A DNA stretch of 64,000 bases from Curtobacterium sp. MCBD17_032 (GTDB lineage: Bacteria; Actinomycetota; Actinomycetes; Actinomycetales; Microbacteriaceae), in the NCBI RefSeq assembly GCF_003234855.1, contig NZ_QKTO01000006.1:62001-126000 (forward strand), in the 5' to 3' direction. The notes under the pieces are model-generated. The model was not told the DNA's origin, ran no database searches, and was given only the letters and a program-made list of their open reading frames with translations. Made by a program: the position numbers and the translations under genes. The stretch's first letter is position 1. The number at the start of each line of letters is the position of its first letter. Shown piece after piece: positions 62,884-64,000 of the stretch.

Positions 62884-63843
62884 ATGAGCCAGGCCGCCGA
62901 CTCCCCGTCCGAGACCTACAGCTACCTCGGACCGGCGGGGACCTTCACCGAGGCGGCGCTCAAGCTCGTCGAGGCCGCGGTCGGCAAGCCCTGGCGGAGC
63001 GTCAACAACGTCGGCGAGGCGCTCGACGACGTCATGACCGGCCGCTCGGTCGGCGCCGTGATCGCGATCGAGAACAGCGTCGACGGCGGCGTGAGCGCCA
63101 CGCAGGACGCCCTCGCCCGGATCCCCGGCGTGCGGATCGTGGGGGAGTACCTCGTCCCGGTCGACTTCGTGCTCGTCGCCCGCCCCGGCACGTCCCTGTC
63201 GGACGTCCGCACCGTGAACGCGCACCCGGTCGCCTACGCCCAGACGCACCACTGGCTCGAGGCGAACCTGCCGGGCCACGGGCACATCCCGGCGTCCTCG
63301 AACGTCGCCGCGGCGGCCGTGCTCCTCGACGACCACCCGACCGCCGACGCCGCCGTCGCCCCGCCCGGCATCACGGACCACTACGACCTCGCCGTGCTCG
63401 CCGACTCGATCGGCGACAACGCGAGCGCCGTCACCCGGTTCGTGCTCGTCTCGAAGACCCTGGCGATCCCGCCGCGGACCGGGTCCGACAAGACGAGCGT
63501 CATCGTCGAACTGCCCGCGGACCACCCCGGTGCCCTCGTCGACATGCTCGAGCAGTTCGCCACGCGGGGCATCAACATGGGGCTGCTGTCGTCACGGCCG
63601 ATCGGCGACGAGCTCGGCCGCTACCGGTTCGTCATCGACCTGGACGGCCACGTGCACGACGAACGCGTCGCGGACGCCCTGCTCGGCCTCCGGCGGTTCA
63701 GCCCGCGGGTGACCTTCCTCGGCTCGTACCCGCGTGCGGACGGCCTCCGGTCCGAGGTCTCACCCCGGTACTCCGACCAGGCCTTCGTCGAGGCGCGCGA
63801 CTGGCTGCGCGCGATCGTGAGCGGGGAGCCGGACGCGGGCTGA
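62884..63843 (+). CDS. pheA: Prephenate dehydratase
   Basis: A 319-residue enzyme converting prephenate to phenylpyruvate (EC 4.2.1.51) in phenylalanine synthesis. SYLGPAGTFTEAAL starts it, followed by AVIAIENSVDGGVSATQDAL. The catalytic Thr-Arg-Phe sits in SAVTRFVLVSK (about residues 182-192). A regulatory ACT domain follows (KTSVIVELPADHPGALVDMLEQFATRGINMGLLSSRP), suggesting feedback inhibition by phenylalanine. TAGGCT lies seven bases before ATG (leaderless). A single GCCTCCCGTC abuts the stop, without a pairing arm. Confidence 0.94.
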   Translation: MSQAADSPSETYSYLGPAGTFTEAALKLVEAAVGKPWRSVNNVGEALDDVMTGRSVGAVIAIENSVDGGVSATQDALARIPGVRIVGEYLVPVDFVLVARPGTSLSDVRTVNAHPVAYAQTHHWLEANLPGHGHIPASSNVAAAAVLLDDHPTADAAVAPPGITDHYDLAVLADSIGDNASAVTRFVLVSKTLAIPPRTGSDKTSVIVELPADHPGALVDMLEQFATRGINMGLLSSRPIGDELGRYRFVIDLDGHVHDERVADALLGLRRFSPRVTFLGSYPRADGLRSEVSPRYSDQAFVEARDWLRAIVSGEPDAG

Positions 63844-63870
63844 GCCTCCCGTCCGACACCCCCGCACGCG

Positions 63871-64000
63871 TCAGCGGCGGCGGGTCGCCCGCGTCTGGTC
63901 CTCGGGTCCGGCCACGCGGACCGTCAGACCGCCCGCGTCGATCTTCGCCCGGAAGGCGCGGACCTCGCCCACCGGGTCGCCGTCGATCTCGAACTCCTCG
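63871..64000 (-). CDS. C-terminal end of a diacylglycerol-kinase-like protein (partial)
   Basis: The minus strand gives 43 codons entering from the window edge: EEFEIDGDPVGEVRAF, then KIDAGGLTVRVAGPED and a basic end with the stop at 63871-63873. The EIDGDPVGE segment is typical of the C-terminal domain of DagK/YegS-type lipid kinases, where it closes the beta-sandwich. The gene is convergent with pheA, an order also seen in related actinobacteria. The rest lies outside the window. Confidence 0.65.
   Translation of the reverse strand, partial: EEFEIDGDPVGEVRAFRAKIDAGGLTVRVAGPEDQTRATRRR

Noticed and set aside
1..64000. tRNA, rRNA, riboswitch or insertion sequence
   Set aside because: No cloverleaf, conserved rRNA segment, known riboswitch core or transposase reading frame was recognised on reading; a covariance-model search could still find a small RNA.

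Overview
The window is very GC-rich, densely packed bacterial DNA with frequent GTG starts, many start-stop overlaps (ATGA, GTGA) and apparently leaderless promoters. Gene content (Pmt-type O-mannosyltransferase, metG-tatD-rsmA block, actinobacterial molybdenum genes, HrpA, Trp-rich multi-pass glycosyltransferases) points to an actinobacterium of the family Microbacteriaceae, most likely Curtobacterium or a close relative. That placement is inference from style and gene content; no rRNA gene is present to confirm it. I see no phage, insertion sequence, CRISPR array, tRNA or rRNA.

Layout. 0.1-14.7 kb: small regulator-target pairs (MarR with a nonsense-broken hydrolase, ArsR with an MFS exporter, TetR with an NAD(P)-binding protein), an N5-(carboxyethyl)ornithine synthase-like enzyme, an envelope/stress pair (four-TM protein and a PRC-barrel/DUF2382 protein), an acyltransferase, a type II NADH dehydrogenase and two hydrolases. 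14.8-24.7 kb: a xylan/xylo-oligosaccharide locus with two LacI regulators, a GH10 xylanase without signal peptide, a sugar ABC importer lacking its own ATPase, and a GH3 glycosidase. 24.7-37.9 kb: a Bcr/CflA-type exporter, a YbaK-domain protein, HrpA helicase, a YyaL-like thioredoxin-fold protein, a sulfurtransferase, and a 14-TM exporter with divergent TetR. 38-44 kb: housekeeping genes (pmt, rsmI, metG, tatD, rsmA). 44-49.8 kb: an accessory block separating rsmA from ispE (DUF4287, SDR/XRE pair, ATP-grasp, flavin monooxygenase, MetY). 49.9-62 kb: ispE, three-gene regions of cell-envelope glycosyltransferases, and a molybdenum locus: a Mop/TOBE regulator, MoeB-rhodanese, ModABC, MoaD, MoaA and a membrane molybdoenzyme with a built-in cytochrome b domain. 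62-64 kb: a MarR-GNAT fusion, prephenate dehydratase and the tail of a diacylglycerol-kinase-like gene.

How parts work together. The molybdenum genes import molybdate, start cofactor synthesis and sit next to a probable client enzyme. The xylan genes import and hydrolyse xylo-oligosaccharides under LacI control. Most accessory genes are paired with a divergent regulator and a visible palindromic operator.

Three genome-style signals stand out. (1) A TANNNT hexamer lies 5-7 nt before the start codon of 26 genes, implying pervasive leaderless transcription; it also settles several start codons. (2) The 10-mer GACGGGAGGC occurs 18 times by hand count on the two strands, as inverted pairs in intrinsic terminators and as singles inside genes. 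(3) Two genes are broken by one-base changes: a TGG-to-TGA nonsense codon in the first hydrolase and a frameshift near the end of modC. I found no convincing wholly new multi-gene system; the most promising leads are the 10-mer family, the hairpin-bearing tandem repeat at 17.1-17.7 kb, the ATP-grasp/monooxygenase/MetY cluster and the five-TM molybdoenzyme.
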